A stretch of 64,000 bases of DNA from Monodelphis domestica (GCF_027887165.1 NC_077228.1:381126492-381190491); one strand, 5' to 3'. Positions 32,230-44,749 are shown, numbered from the stretch's first letter. A program made the numbers and translations. The notes: generated from the sequence alone by a model not told the origin.

Positions 32230-33830
32230 AAAAGGGGAAGAATTAACAATGGGATTCTGCACCTGATCTTGATTAACAAGAATGAACTGGTTACTAGGGT
32301 GGAAGTGACTGAAATCTTGACTCCATCTTAAAATTTGTGTTAGATTTGAGAAATGCAGTGATAGGTTAGGAAATACTCCAGATATAGGGAGGGGCAGATT
32401 TCAAATATTTTGGAGAAAGGACATGGAAGGTCTGATGGTTTAAAGTTCCTTAGAGTAAGTTGACCTAAGAAGGATGGGAAGCTCTTGACAATGAAACTTT
32501 GAAGTAAAAACCAGAAGTAGTTCTGATGAGGAGGGGAAAATGGAGTTGTTTAAAGAGACCACTAACACAAAGACAGGTCACAGATGAATAAATAAGCTTG
32601 CTATGTTAGCAGTGTTAAAACTCTAAATGAGCCAAAACCAGCAAAGAAAGTAAAAAATTGCAAACAAATATGTTTGTTTGCTTGCTTATTTATTGGCTCT
32701 ACTGGGAAAAGGAAGAAGAAAAAAAAGATTTAAGATCACCATTCACAATAGTTGGGCTGATTATAATCATATATGAATAAAAAGTCTTTTTTTGCTTCCA
32801 TTTTCCCCTTTAAAGGAGGCTGATATTTAGAACAGAATGAACGTTACACAAATTGCTAATAGGAATCCGAAACACAAAATGTGTGGGGAAATAGTGAGAG
32901 TTTTTAGCTGCCTTTGATAAGGTCAATTTAGGTATACTAAGAAAGAACTAGCAGGTAAAATTTCTGAGTCACTATTAATAATCTTTGAAAGATCATGGAG
33001 AATGGGAGAGATATTATAGGATTAGAGAAGTACAAATTCCTGATTTTTTTTAAAGAAAGTATTCTGAATGGAGTCTATAAAGTACAGGTTTGTGAGTTTT
33101 CTTTTGATTCTTGGTAAGATTCTATAACTGAATATTAAAGAAGTCATTTGTGAATACTCAGAAAGAAGATATTTAAGAAAAAAAGCCATACTAGACAAAA
33201 CTGGCTCATTTCCTTTTTTTTTTAAAGGGTATCAGATTAAAAGGTCAGGGGAATAATATGGACACCATATATCTGAATTTTAGCAAAGCATTTGACAAAT
33301 ATATAATGAGGATATATTGTCTTATGGAATAGGACAGGATATGGAAATATGATAATGTGACTAAGTAGATTCAGAATTGGTTGAATGACTAGAATGAAAG
33401 AGTGATGATTAATGTGGAGGGACATGTCTAGTAAGGTGCCCCAGGGATCTGTCCTATGCACTGGGCTTATTCAGTATTTTAAATCAATAATCTGGTTAAA
33501 GCCATTGAATGAGTACTTTAAAATATGAATCTGGAATAAAACTAAGAGAGATATATGGCCTGTTGGGTCATTATAAACATTTAAAAATATGTTATAAGTT
33601 AAAACAGTGCATTTAACGTAACCAGAAGAAATCCTTTAGAACTATTAGTTTCAGGAAATGTGCTTCTAAATTTGTAGAGAGAATTTCCTTAGGAGAATGG
33701 AGTCATAGGTCTGGTCCAAAAATAATTTTAAAGTTCTACAAAAGCTCCAAAATCAACTTCACAAATCTGGAGGAGGCATAGCTAAATAAGTAATTATTTT
33801 AAAAATCTTGGAGTTTCTCTTAATATTTGT
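32230..33830 (+). repeat. CR1/L3 LINE, ~1.6 kb of ORF2
   Basis: Begins with GAATGAACTGGTTACTAGGG. The RT region has GGACACCATATATCTGAATT (Y-L-N-F), AGCAAAGCATTTGACAAATA (S-K-A-F-D), a GATTCAGAATTGGTTGAATG block (I-Q-N-W-L-N) and TAAGGTGCCCCAGGGATCTG (V-P-Q-G-S). It ends with AAAATCAACTTCACAAATCT and AATCTTGGAGTTTCT. The frame is heavily decayed. Confidence 0.8.
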
Positions 33831-33969
33831 CAGTGACCCTCCTCTTAGCCAAACTCCTTGAAAAAAGCTATCTATATATACATAGCCTCTTATCATTTAG
33901 TCCTCAAACTTCTGCAACCTGGTTTCTGATCTCATCATTCAACTGAACTTACTTTCTCCAAAGTTACTA

Positions 33970-34222
33970 GTATTTTTGTTGTTTAGTCATTTCAGTCATG
34001 TCCAAATCCACATGACTCCATTTGGAGTTTTCTTTGCAGAGGCAATGGAAGGGTTTGCCATTTTCTTCTCCAGTTCATTTTATATATGAGGAAACTGCAG
34101 ATTAAGTTACTTGTCCAAGGTCACTTAGTTAATAAGTGTCTAAGGTCAGCTTTGAACTCAGAATGATGAGTCTTCCTGACTCTAGGCCAAGTATTCTATC
34201 CACTGTGCTACCTAGCTGCTAG
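33970..34222 (-). repeat. Marsupial tRNA-SINE (SINE1-type tail)
   Basis: Reverse copy: GTTGTTTAGTCATTTCAGTC, CATTTGGAGTTTTCTTTGCA, GAGGAAACTGCAGATTAAGT and CACTGTGCTACCTAGCTGC. It sits in L2. Confidence 0.9.
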
Positions 34223-34287
34223 TGATCTCTTTCTTCAATTCTCATGCTTTTAGATCTGTCCTCCACATTTGATAAAATTAATTACTT

Positions 34288-34480
34288 AGGATAGGTAGGT
34301 GGCTCAGAGGATTGTGAGTCAGGCTTAGAGATGGGAGGTCTTGGGTTCAAATGTGACCTTAGGCACTTTCTAGCATAGTGATTCTGAGTGAGTCACTTAA
34401 TCCCCATTGCAGTCCTTTACAGCTCTTCTGCCTTGGAAACAATACTTAGTATTAATTCTAAGATGGAAGGTACAACAAAT
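34288..34480 (+). repeat. Mar1-type SINE, plus strand
   Basis: GTAGGTGGCTCAGAGGATTG, GAGTGAGTCACTTAATCCCC, CTTCTGCCTTGGAAACAATA and a TTCTAAGATGGAAGG tail. It is the clearest forward-oriented copy in the window. Confidence 0.95.
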
Positions 34481-34918
34481 AAATAGACAAAGCATCTAAC
34501 TGCTTCCGTCTTTTTTGGGCTTTTGTGACACTTGCTTCTTCTGATTGTCATCCTATAATGCTGACCTCTCATTCTTCTTTGTTGACTCATCATCTATGTC
34601 ATATCTACTGACTGTGGCTGTTGTCCTTCAGCTTCTATTTTTCTCTTTCTGCATTCCTTCTCTGTCCATAAATTCCAGTAAACTTAATTATTACTTCATT
34701 GCTGATGACTTCTAGATCTATATACCCAGCCCAGTGTCTCCCTTGAACTTCAGTTCCATGTCACCAATTGCCTACTGGTTTCTTCAAAAGCAATGTTCCA
34801 TAGACATCTCAAACTCAACAGTTTTATAGCAGAACTTATCACCCCATACTCATTCTTCTCTCAGACTTGTTTATTTTTGTCAAAGCTTTCCCTCTAAGAC
34901 TGCCTTCCATTTATACTT

Positions 34919-34955
34919 TATATATATATATACATATATATATATATTATTTATA
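34919..34955. repeat. TA microsatellite
   Basis: (TA)n with one CA step, inside L2. Confidence 0.9.
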
Positions 34956-35265
34956 TTTTTTGGATGTTCTCTTCCCTAATTCGATTATGAGATCCATTGA
35001 GTCCAGGGATCATATTTTTACCTTTCTTTGTATCACTTGCCCTTAGTAAGTGTCTGGCACATGGTAAACATTTAATGTGTTTTCTCTCCTTATATTTATT
35101 ACATATGTTCTTATACATGTGCTTGCATTCATCATCAGAATGTAAGTTCCTTGTGAGTAGGGATTATCTGGTACATAAGCACTTAAATACTTCTTGATTG
35201 ATGTGGTATCCAAAAACTTTAAGGCCCATCCTAGACTGTGTGATAGAGGAATGATCCAGAGACTT

Positions 35266-36000
35266 TGAAGGGCAGAGCCTGGAAGACATGCAGAGGTTTG
35301 CATCCACAGCTGGGGATGGGGAAGATTTGGAATCTTGAGGGAAGAGAGATTCCAGGGGGAGACAACTGATCTCTCTCTTGCTTGAGAAAGCCAAGGGTGA
35401 CAGGCAGATCAGAGATTTCTCTCCTGAGTCATACAAAACCCCTCATTGATCCTAACCATCACCCCCCCTCCCCAAAGCACCAAGAATTGTGACAGAAACT
35501 GAGAAGAAGAGCAGCAGAAGATCTCACACAGCTCCTGTGACACCCTGAGTCTGGATATCACAGCTGTGTTGTGATAGACCAGGGGTCACAAAACCCTGAG
35601 CCCCTTAGAGACCAGGATGACAAGCCTGAGTCTCTCAACTTTGGAGGGAGGGAGAAAAGAGATTTTTAGACAGACAGGGACTTCCTTACCCTCTTTCCTA
35701 TAAACTCCAACCTGCAGACATCTTGTTTATTTTACCCCTAACCACCATTTGTTGAATAAAATTGTCAGTTATCTTAAATTGATTTCTTTGTCATTGAAGG
35801 GGGAAAGAGTTGATTTCTCTCTATTTTCCCAAGGGAAGAGGTTCGCCCATTAAAATCAGTTATTAGAGGGGAGTAAAGGCAGGGTTAGTGGAGAGACATA
35901 TTTGAAGAAGACTGAAGAGGGGAATCCATCCCACCATCCTTCTACTTTCTGGGATCATTTACTCTTTCTCCATTATACCCAAACCAACACTTTAATACAA
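35266..36000 (+). mobile_element. LTR-like block (LTR C candidate)
   Basis: This 735 bp stretch lacks other repeat matches. It contains a TATAAA (near 35698) and an AATAAA (near 35755) in plus orientation. A possible TG...CA pair is TGAAGGGCAG to TTTAATACA with ACTT at 35262-35265 and 36001-36004. The inverted ends are weak, so the edges are tentative. If it is an LTR it is solo. Confidence 0.45.
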
Positions 36001-36059
36001 CTTCAATGAGGGGGAAGATATCCAGAACGAAGGAGATTATAGCACCATTGGATTTTTAC

Positions 36060-36730
36060 ATCATCAGACCTTATCATTTGGAGTTCTGGGACCAGTTCAG
36101 GGTATCTCTAGAGGAGGGTGATTAGGATAAGAAGAAGACTGGAGACCATATGATGATTGCTTCAAGTAGTTGGGATATATAATCTGTAGAATAAAAGGCT
36201 TAAAGAGGATATAATAGCTGTCTTCAAACAATCAAAGGATTGTTATATAAAAAAGATGTTAGATGTTTTGCTTGGCCTCTAATGGGGAAATTAAGTACAC
36301 CAGGTAGAAATTTCAGAGGGACAGATGTAGGCTTGATGTAAAAACAAGACTTCTTAATAATTAGAAAATCCAAAGAGGGAATGGGCTATTTTGGGAGGCA
36401 ATGGATTTTCTCCTTGTCTTTGGAGGCTGAAAGACTGCATATTGATGATAGGTAAAAGGGATTCTTGGAATAGATATGATAGCTTCTGAGGTCCCTTTCA
36501 ACTTTGAGACTTTGTGATTCTATGACTAATGGATAGAAGGTTTCAGGAGACTGATTTTGGTTCTGCAAAAGTAAAAAATTTACTGCCAACTAAGTGGAAG
36601 AGACTGCTTCAGTTAATGAATTCTTCAACACTGGAAATCTTCAAATAGGACTGGATATTATAAATGAAATTCATTACTTAGATATAGGTCGGATTGGATA
36701 TCCTCTAAGTTTCTTTTAAATCTGTGACTG
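36060..36730 (+). repeat. CR1/L3 LINE 3' ends, two pieces
   Basis: GACTGGAGACCATATGATGA, ATAATAGCTGTCTTCAAACA, GACTTCTTAATAATTAGAAA and GAGGTCCCTTTCAACTTTGA are the CR1/L3 3' end. A second diverged piece (36535-36730) repeats the TAAGTGGAAGAGACTGCTTC part. Confidence 0.8.
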
Positions 36731-37299
36731 ACATTAAATGATTGCAAGCTTTAAAAACATACATGCATACACACAAAAGCAACAGACTCAGAGGGCAAAG
36801 AACAACCGTTGTCTGACCACCTTTTGGGAAAGGGCTTTGCAACTTTATAGGCAATATGCTAACAAGACCTTATTATTATTCTTTTATCTCTATTCTATTA
36901 TCTCTATATCTATTATCTCTACTCTTATTATTAATGTGTGTGTGTGCCCTACATGGCTCCCAAATATCACTCCAACTGGCCTGCCATAGTGCTATTTTAC
37001 TCTTCTCTATGATTAGAATTTCCCAGCATTACAATTTTTTCTCCAAAATACATCCATTTTATCCAGAAAGCTAGTGTTAAAATTCACTGGAGAGAGAAGG
37101 CAGCCCTTTATAACTCAGAGAAGTCAGTATCAGAAGACATTTACCCTAAAAGATCTGGGTGATAGGCCCATTTCACCAAGAAATAAGAGCTTCCATTAGC
37201 TCAAAAATTCAAATTGGCTCAAAATGATTAAAATGCATGAATGCATTCATTCATGAAATATTTATTGAACATCCCTTATTAGTTTATTAGATCATCTAG

Positions 37300-38220
37300 T
37301 TCATGTCTCAGAATGTAGAGTTGAGCTACTGCCACCATCTGTCATCTCCTATTCATCTGCTGCTGGAAGAAGTCATACAACTGGTGATGACTGAGTCCAC
37401 TACAAATTAATGTCATCTAATCTCAATTTGGCTCTCACTAAAACTCAGCAAGGCTTTTATTTTTCTTTATGAACTGTCTTCTATACTTCCCACAGAAACT
37501 ATTCCAAACCTTCTTTTTTCTTCAAGGTATCTGGAGCTTAAAGGGTAAAGTCTTTTGCCATCTAGTTCCAGACTATCTTTCCAGCTTTATTTCACCTTAT
37601 TTGAATTGACAGCACTCCATGTTTCAATAAAATTTGCTCTTTTGCATTTTTTTTCATATTCATAAAATTCCTTCCCTAGACTCTGTTGCCTGGCATAGGT
37701 CCCAACCTTAGAATGTTTTCCCTTTCTTCTGCTGCTTATTAATCTGTCTCTCTTTTAAAATTCAGCTCAGAGCCAACTAGATAGATGGTATAGTGGATAG
37801 AGTGTTGGTTTTAGAGTTAGGAAGACCTGAGTTCAAATGTAGCATCAGATACTTTAGTGGCTATGTGATTTCTTCAACTTTGAAATAGAGATTACGATAA
37901 CAACTTGCTTCCTAGGGTTGTTATAAGGTTCAAATGAGACGATATTTGTAAATTGCTTAGCATAGCAGGCACTTAATAGGTGCTTGTTTCCTTTCCTGCC
38001 ATATTTCTTATAGGAGAACTTTCTTTTTTCTCAGTTATTTATATTCATTCCTCAAAGAAATGATTGCATTTACTTTGTATGAAATATTGTACTTACTTCT
38101 CTGGGTACATGTTGCATCTCTCTAGTAGGATATGAGATCCTTGAAAGGAGGGATTATTTTGTTTTTCTCGTTGTTTCCTTAGTGCTTAAGCACAGTGGCA
38201 AGTGGCAAGGAGGCAGAAAC
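37300..38220 (+). repeat. L2 LINE 3' part, carrying a MIR-type SINE
   Basis: Forward L2 blocks: TCCAGACTATCTTTCCAGCT, TTTATTTCACCTTATTTGAA and ACTCCATGTTTCAATAAA, then past the SINE TTGCATTTACTTTGTATGAA and GAGATCCTTGAAAGGAGGGA. The 5' part (37300-37460) is very diverged. Confidence 0.65.
37775..38003 (+). repeat. MIR-type SINE
   Basis: Forward copy: GATGGTATAGTGGATAGAGT, AGGAAGACCTGAGTTCAAAT, AAATGAGACGATATTTGTAA and GGCACTTAATAGGTGCTTGT. Confidence 0.9.
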
Positions 38221-38224
38221 TGAA

Positions 38225-40160
38225 TTGAAGTACAATGATCATGGTCCTAGTGTGATGATACACACACACACACAGAGCCAGATCATTTTGAATGAGCATG
38301 AAGGAGATCTGTCATGATGGCCATATTAAATAGCTTGGGGCTTGGCATGGGGCAACAAAGAGAAAGATTAAGCATGTTGTGTGCTGCACAAGTTGGATCT
38401 CTAGGACTTTGGGCATCATGGGGATACAACTGACCACATTTGGAAATCTCAAGGCAAAGAAGCATCTGGGATGAGCACTACCATCTTTGCCTTCTCTACC
38501 CTTTTGTGGAGAGATAGACTTCTCCAGATCTTCTAAAAAAATTCATGAGGTCAGAGAGGAAGATCATCTGAAACTCATTCCAGAATGACAGAATAGCTAT
38601 ATAGGGGGTTGATTGGGAAAGTGCTCTGATCAACTTGATGAACTAATAGTATGATGGGCCTCTGTTTGAAGCTTTGATTATATCTTTTTGTGGAGGATAT
38701 GGACATGGCCCATTGATAGCCTCATTGAGAACACTGGGGTGTAGGGGGTAATCTATTGGGCAATGCCCAGAAACACCTGCTTAAGGATGATGATGGAGAT
38801 GAATCAGTCAAATTATCTTGGATGACTGTGGATCAGTTAAAGATGAATCAGTTGGTTCAGTCAACCAGTTTGTTGTGGGTGAGGACCAGCCCTTTGTGTT
38901 GAGCTGATAAAGAGTCCCTTAAAGAACTGATTTTCTTTTTTTGAGAGACATTGAGAAAAAGGAGCATAATCAAAGAGCAGCAAAACTAAGAGCTTACCTG
39001 GCTTCCGGGAAGAGTTAGGGATGGGGAAACCTGTGCATGGATACAGCCTTTCCCCAGGGAGTCTCTAATGACCACTGAGGCAGATTCGCTGCCATGGTAC
39101 ATACTCTCACCCACATAACCTGAAAGGTGGCAGGTAACAAGCAACAGTTGGGAAGACCTTTCAATCACCTGATTCTAGAAGAATTCTTTGACCCCAAATT
39201 TTTAGTGCTAGCTGTGGAGTCAGAGTGATTGATATACCTTCTTAGTCTGAGAAATAAGAGTCATGGAAAGGAGAAATCACAAGGCTTGATTGGTGGGAGT
39301 TCTCAAATCACAGCTTTCTAGAGAAAGAGCCATTCTCAGTCAACTCAAGTCTCTTGGGGGATAGGTGAAAATAAAAAGACTATACACATATTCATGAAGC
39401 TGGAGGGACTGCACTTACACTATGTCCTCTGAGGCTACCATGGAATTTTTTGGAGGGGGCAAATCTAATAGTTGTGTCTCTGGTTTGTCTTATTTTTGGA
39501 GGGAGTCTAAGCACTGAGATAGTCCCACAAGGGAAGTATCCTGTGTGCATACCAGTGTAAAAATGAGATTCACCAGAATGTTGTGGGGGGGTTACCTTTC
39601 TGGTAACCTCAAATTCATTTCCCTTCTGAAGAGAATATAAGCAACATAGATATATTATGAATACAATGGATTTAATAGGCCTCTGGAGAAGAAAAGTGGG
39701 AGAGGGGGAGAATTATAGTAACTGATTCTGGATGATTATATATTCTTTACGATTTTTCTGCAGTTCCTGTTAAGTGAAATGAAGATAGCATTGTATCTGA
39801 TGTGACTTGATACTTTAAATGCTTCATGAGAACTTTTTGTGAAGACCTAGACAGGAGGTATAGACAAGATAGATTCTGAGAATTCTCAGAGGTAATTCCA
39901 ATGGGGACAAGATTACAGATAATTGCAGGTGACACTGAATCTAAGATTAAACTTGTTTTCTTTGGGCCCAGAGCATTGGGTTCTAGTCAAGGGTTATAGC
40001 TGTTTTTAGACTGAAACTTGTAATCATTTGAAAAAGACTCAGCCTACACATCTTAGCTTTAAGGTAAAGGAGGACAAAATTTTTCACAGTGCTATGTGTG
40101 GACATAAATGATTTCCAACTACAATAAGCTCTAAAGTAAAGGTAATGAATAATCATAGGA
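38225..40160. other. 1.9 kb without a recognised gene or repeat
   Basis: A CA microsatellite (38262-38275) opens it. The rest gives no repeat match I recognise and no ORF longer than about 62 codons. A 7 bp stem, GGTTACC...GGTAACC, lies near 39593. Confidence 0.5.
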
Positions 40161-40164
40161 CTAT

Positions 40165-40560
40165 AGAATTTCCTTAAAGAATCTCAGTGGTCATCTAGGA
40201 CAATTAATATTCTAAAAAGATTCCCCTTTACAACATACCCTTCAAATGATTATCCAGCCTTTGCTGGAAGACTTTTAGTAAAGAAAAGCTCATCATCTCC
40301 TGAGTCACTCTGTTCTACTTTTTGAATATTCCAATTGCTGGGAAGTTTTTCTTAACATTATCAAATCTAAATTGGCTTCTTTGCGACTTCACCTGTCTGC
40401 TCTTGATATTGCCCTCTACTGAGAACAAGTCTAATCCTTTTTCTATGTGATCCTCCTTCAAATTCTAGAAGACAGGGATCATGAGGTGCCAGTGAGTTTT
40501 CTCTGCGTTATACATTTCTAACGCCAAAGATCTTTTCCTATTTTGATTACTCTTATCTCA
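40165..40560 (-). repeat. CR1/L3 LINE 3' end, minus strand
   Basis: CCCTTCAAATGATTATCCAG, TTGCTGGAAGACTTTTAGTA, GAGTCACTCTGTTCTACTTT, GGGAAGTTTTTCTTAACATT and GAACAAGTCTAATCC are the reverse of the CR1/L3 3' region. Confidence 0.85.
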
Positions 40561-41400
40561 TACTGGTTGTAGGACTGGCAGAAATGAAAAACTAGGCATC
40601 TAGATATTCTCCCCATCAGTGGCAAAGGCCACTTTTTCTTCCCAGAAGTTTTTATATATTGGCAGCCCCAGGTACTATTATTTCTGTTAAACTTGCATCT
40701 CATCTTGGTGTGGCCAACAGTCTTGTTGGAATTCTCAAATTTATGATAAAATATATTTATTAAATTAACTACCTACAAGTCTTTAACACTGTAGGGCCAA
40801 ATTCTTGGTTAAAGCTCAGCATGAGAAATTTAAGATCTAGATTCTTATTTAATAAGCCAGCATTATTATGCTGTTTATAATTTTTTTCCTAACACTAATT
40901 GCAGAGGTCCAAGTGGATGAAAATGTCCATCCTTCTATCATCAATAAGTATGCTTTGAGAGAAACCATATTATTGCATGTATAGTTAACATGTTCAGAAA
41001 TAATGAGACTTTATAGACAGTTCTTGAGGGTTACTTGTATTCATGTTTATAGTAGGATTCTTTTGTATTAATCACAGTTACAATGAGGTTTTATATACCA
41101 AAAGCTTGCTATAGCCTTTTTGATTTTATTTAAACGTATCTCTATCCCAATGGCCTGAATTTAAACAAGAGGTTCTTTTTTTGGGGAGCAATAGCAAACA
41201 ACTGTTTTGAATGGGAAATAAATGTCACTTTCAAGACATTTCTAATCTCAACAAAATAGCACCATCACTTTCAAAAGATTTATATAAATATTTTTCAAGA
41301 ACATCTAGAAGTGGTCAAAGGATTTCACTTTAACAAAAGAGCCCTTTATTCTCTTGATTGCCAATTTTAAATAAATTTAATCTAAGTTTCTTGATGCTCA
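40560..41400. other. Low-repeat sequence, nothing identified
   Basis: AT-rich, without ORFs or named repeats. Confidence 0.5.
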
Positions 41401-41403
41401 ATC

Positions 41404-41640
41404 CTTTTTTTTTTCAGTTGTGTATGACTTCGAGTTACTATTTGGGATTTTGTTGGCAAAGATTCTGAAGTGGTTTGCTCTTTCCTTCTTCAGTTCATTT
41501 TGCAGATGAGGAAATTAAGGCAATCAGGGTTAAGTGATTTTTCTTGGGGTTATACAGCTAGTAAGTGTCTGCAGCCTAATTTGAACTCAGGAAGGTGAAT
41601 AGAGGCTGCCACTCTATCCCTTGAGCCACCTAGCTGCTCC
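41404..41640 (-). repeat. Marsupial tRNA-SINE (SINE1-type tail)
   Basis: TTCAGTTGTGTATGACTTCG, GGGATTTTGTTGGCAAAG, CATTTTGCAGATGAGGAAAT and CTTGAGCCACCTAGCTGCTC. Confidence 0.9.
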
Positions 41641-41954
41641 AAATCTAAATTTTATACTTGTTCTAAATCAGAAAAGGATTTGATAAAGAAAAGGAAAATA
41701 ATAGAGGATCACATTTCTCCATGTTGCTTTATGGTTACAGATACAAATAATATACAGTGTATATCAAATGATACACTGTGTATCATTTGATTCTTACAAT
41801 TAAAAAATTAAGGGGTCAATTAAGGTAATTTCTTGTTTTTTTCAGCTTTAAATTCTAATGAGTATTGGGTTCAATTTTGGGTACCATATTTAGGAAGATT
41901 ATTGACAAATCAGAGTAGAAGTAACCAGTCTTGGGAAGGCCCACAACTTCATGT

Positions 41955-42165
41955 AACATGAAGGTCTAGAAGCAGGAAGTCTTGAGTTCAAATCCCACAT
42001 CTAAAATTTATTAGCTGTATGACTATGGACAAGTCATTTAATGTCTTTGAGTCTCAGTTCCCTGATCTATTAGATGAGCATGTTAGGCTGGATATTTAAT
42101 TATTTAGTTAATTAATTAATTAATATTTAAATATTTAGAGATTTCTTCTATTCCTAAGTTTATGA
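41955..42165 (+). repeat. MIR/THER-type SINE
   Basis: AGGAAGTCTTGAGTTCAAAT, GACAAGTCATTTAATGTCTT and GATTTCTTCTATTCCTAAGT; a short (TAAT)n run lies inside. Confidence 0.85.
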
Positions 42166-42427
42166 TCTCATGAGAAGCAAAGTTGAGTGGTAAATGCTAG
42201 GTGTCATGTGGAAGGACTAACTTATTTTGCTTGGTGTCAGAAAGCAATAGTTGTAAGTTGGAAAGAAGCAAATTTAGGTTTGATGTCAGGGAAAAAACAA
42301 CCAAAAAACAATTAGATCTATCTAAAAGTGGAATAGGCTGCCTCAGGAGGTGATGAATCTCTCCATCAAGCAAAGTAAGTCATCCAGCAAAAACTGGATA
42401 ACAACTTTGATGTATGTTTCAAAGGAA

Positions 42428-42606
42428 TTTTTAAAAAATCCTTACTGTCTTAGTAAGAACTCTAAGAGAAGACAAGGGATAGGCAAACAGGGTTAAGTGA
42501 CTTGCCCAGGGTCATGAAGTTAGGAAATGTATGATATCAGATTTGAACTCAGGACCTCTCTACAGCAGGTCTGGCTCTCTATCCATTAAACCACCTAGCT
42601 GCCTCA
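42428..42606 (-). repeat. Mar1-type SINE
   Basis: AAAAAATCCTTACTGTCTTA, AAGTGACTTGCCCAGGGTCA and AACCACCTAGCTGCCTC. Confidence 0.9.
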
Positions 42607-42814
42607 AGAAGGAGTTATTTTTCAAATATGAGTTGGCCTAGAGAGACTCTGAGGTCCCTTCCAATTTTGACATTGATAATTTTATAATCCTATGACCCAA
42701 AGTGAAATAAGTAGAATTATCATCACATATATATGAGAAAACAATCTCAGCAATATTAAGTGATCTAAGATTACAGACTTTGAATGCAATTCTGATTCTA
42801 TTATCTTGTTTAAT

Positions 42815-43043
42815 AATTTTTCAGTTACTCTGACTATGACCCCATTTTGGGTTTTCTTTACACAGATACTGAAATGATTTGTCATTTCTTTCTCCAGCTC
42901 ATTTTATAGATGAGAAAACAGAGGCAGGTAGTGTTTCCTTAGTCACACAGCTAGTCAGTATCTGAGGTAGGATTTGAACTTGGGAAGACGAGTCTTCCTA
43001 ACTCCAGGCCCAGCGCTTTATCCACCACACCGCCTGGCAGCCA
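42815..43043 (-). repeat. Marsupial tRNA-SINE (SINE1-type tail)
   Basis: TTTTTCAGTTACTCTGACTA, CATTTTGGGTTTTCTTTACA and CCAGGCCCAGCGCTTTATCC. Confidence 0.9.
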
Positions 43044-43044
43044 A

Positions 43045-44015
43045 ATTCCATGTCTAGTGTTCTCATAAAACCACATATTCTTTCTAAAGAAGTATGATTT
43101 AAGGAGTCCCATTTAACTTGATTTGGAGAAAAATGATTTTGAAGCATTTTAAACAACAATTTGCATAAATATAATATGCCTGTTGCAGGTACATTAAATT
43201 TATGGAATAGTGCAAGACCAGAAGAGTTTTTTCAACATTTAGTACCATTTGTGTTTCAACATGTACTTGAAAGAAATTAAAATGAATTTCTTTAAAAAGA
43301 TTCCTTAATTCAGACTGATTTTCTCTGCTTAGGCCAAATTAGTGAGATTTGTACTTGATTGTTATTGAAATGATTGTTAGGAGGAAAATTTTGAAGTCAA
43401 TTTTTCTTTACTTAGTTTGTCTCCTTGCTCAGATAATGAATGTTCAGGATATGAAAAGCTAATGATGATTAGAACTTCTAGTAATCACATATTCTAAAAT
43501 AATCTCTTATTCTCCAGTTTTTGACAATGCTCAAACTATAGCTAGTGTCATGGAGACTGTCAAACGGAGTAAGAAGTTGCAAGTAAACACCACTAGAGTA
43601 AACATCACAATCCAAGAGCAGATAAAAAGCCAAAAAGATGAAACCCCGCCCCCATATTGTCACTGTTAAAACATGACACTGAAAACTTCATTTAGATTTA
43701 AGAAGCTGCTATGACATATTCACACATTTCCCATGCTGTGATACTCAGAATGAGAGCTACTCAAATTGGCTTTGCATATTTTAGCCTAGAACTGCTAAAT
43801 TTTTAGAAATAAGTTTTGTCATTTTCCTTTTTTAAGCTGTCATGATAATCAAACCAATCTCAGTTACCCTGTCTTTCCTCAATTATTTGGCAATCTATTT
43901 TAGACAAGAGGAAGTCTAATGGATAATAGCTCCAAGATGCCCAATTAGTCTTTTAAATAGTGAAAGGAGCCAATCATGGGGATACTTGGAAACATCTGGA
44001 TGTCTTGGCTTGGTT
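43045..44015. other. Low-repeat sequence, nothing identified
   Basis: No ORF above 61 codons and no named repeat. Confidence 0.5.
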
Positions 44016-44019
44016 ATTA

Positions 44020-44145
44020 GAAAGGGTACTGGATTTGAAGCATTCACTCATAGGGTAGATTTGAGTTCTGCCTGTACCAGCCAATATGGGCAAATAAGTT
44101 ATTTTCTCTGGGACTCAGTTTCCTTATTTATAATAGAAGACACAA
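44020..44145 (+). repeat. MIR-type SINE fragment
   Basis: ATTTGAGTTCTGCCTGTACC, then GGGACTCAGTTTCCTTATTT. Confidence 0.7.
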
Positions 44146-44154
44146 AGAGTCTTA

Positions 44155-44330
44155 ACCTTTTCTGAAATCATTGATGCTCTTGGCATTCTGGTGAACAATC
44201 TAGACCCTATAATGTGTTAAAATGAATAAAATAAATAGGATTACAAAGGGAAAATTATATTGAAATCTAGTTATTAAAAAGTTAAAGAGACAAGTTGACA
44301 GGTGACAGGTTAGGAATTCCTGGACTAGAG
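44155..44330 (-). mobile_element. hAT-type MITE, second copy of the 8562 family
   Basis: Reverse complement of the 8562-8760 family: AGTCTTAACCTTTTCTGAAA at the left, GGATTACAAAGGGAAAATTA and TATATTGAAATCTAGTTATT inside, and GGTTAGGAATTCCTGG at the right. Confidence 0.65.
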
Positions 44331-44395
44331 TATGTCTTAGGTTTCTTCCAGTTCTAATACTCTGTGATTTTGAATTCTTCTGTTTGCATCTGATT

Positions 44396-44530
44396 CTTTT
44401 TAAACCCTTACCTTCCATTTTAGAATCAATACTGTGGAATGTTTCCAAGACAGAAGAGTGGTAAAGGCTAGGCAATGGGGGTTAAGTGATAGGAAGTGTC
44501 TGAGACCATATTTTGAGCACAGAGGTCTTC
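44396..44530 (-). repeat. Mar1-type SINE, core deleted
   Basis: ACCCTTACCTTCCATTTTAG and AGGCAATGGGGGTTAAGTGA are followed directly by TAGGAAGTGTCTGAGACCA; the CTTGCCCAGGGTCACACAGC part is missing. Confidence 0.85.
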
Positions 44531-44749
44531 TAGTTCTTGGTTTAATCTGGGAATCTCCCTTTCATCTTTCTATACTTCACCAATCATCCTGCTGCATTCC
44601 AGAAAAAAAAGAACAGATTAGCTACCTATCGCTATAATTATTAAAGGATTTTCAAAAGTCTGATGTTTTTCATATTTTGTACATAAAGCCACAGGGTTTC
44701 CAAGGTCATCTGGGGTTACCTAGCAGGCTGTAAGATTCTTATTTTAGAT

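Larger units (their letters stand above)
33835..35200 (+). repeat. L2 LINE ORF2 to 3' end, carrying two SINEs
   Basis: Forward L2: CAAACTCCTTGAAAAAAGCT, CAACCTGGTTTCTGATCTCA, TTTTGTGACACTTGC, TGCTGATGACTTCTAGATCT (A-D-D of the RT), CACCAATTGCCTACTGG, AGACATCTCAAACTCAACAG and a terminal CACTTAAATACTTCTTGATT. SINEs interrupt it at 33970-34222 and 34288-34480. Confidence 0.8.
41850..42690 (+). repeat. CR1/L3 LINE 3' end with two nested SINEs
   Basis: Three CR1/L3 blocks lie in order: GGGTTCAATTTTGGGTACCA (41865 on), AAAAGTGGAATAGGCTGCCT with GGAGGTGATGAATC (about 42325-42425), and CTCTGAGGTCCCTTCCAATT (42648 on). A MIR-type SINE (41955-42165) and a Mar1 SINE (42428-42606) split them. Confidence 0.85.

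Noticed and set aside
39585-39610. GGTTACC...GGTAACC hairpin as a regulatory structure
   Set aside because: A 7 bp stem is expected by chance in 64 kb and nothing around it supports a role.
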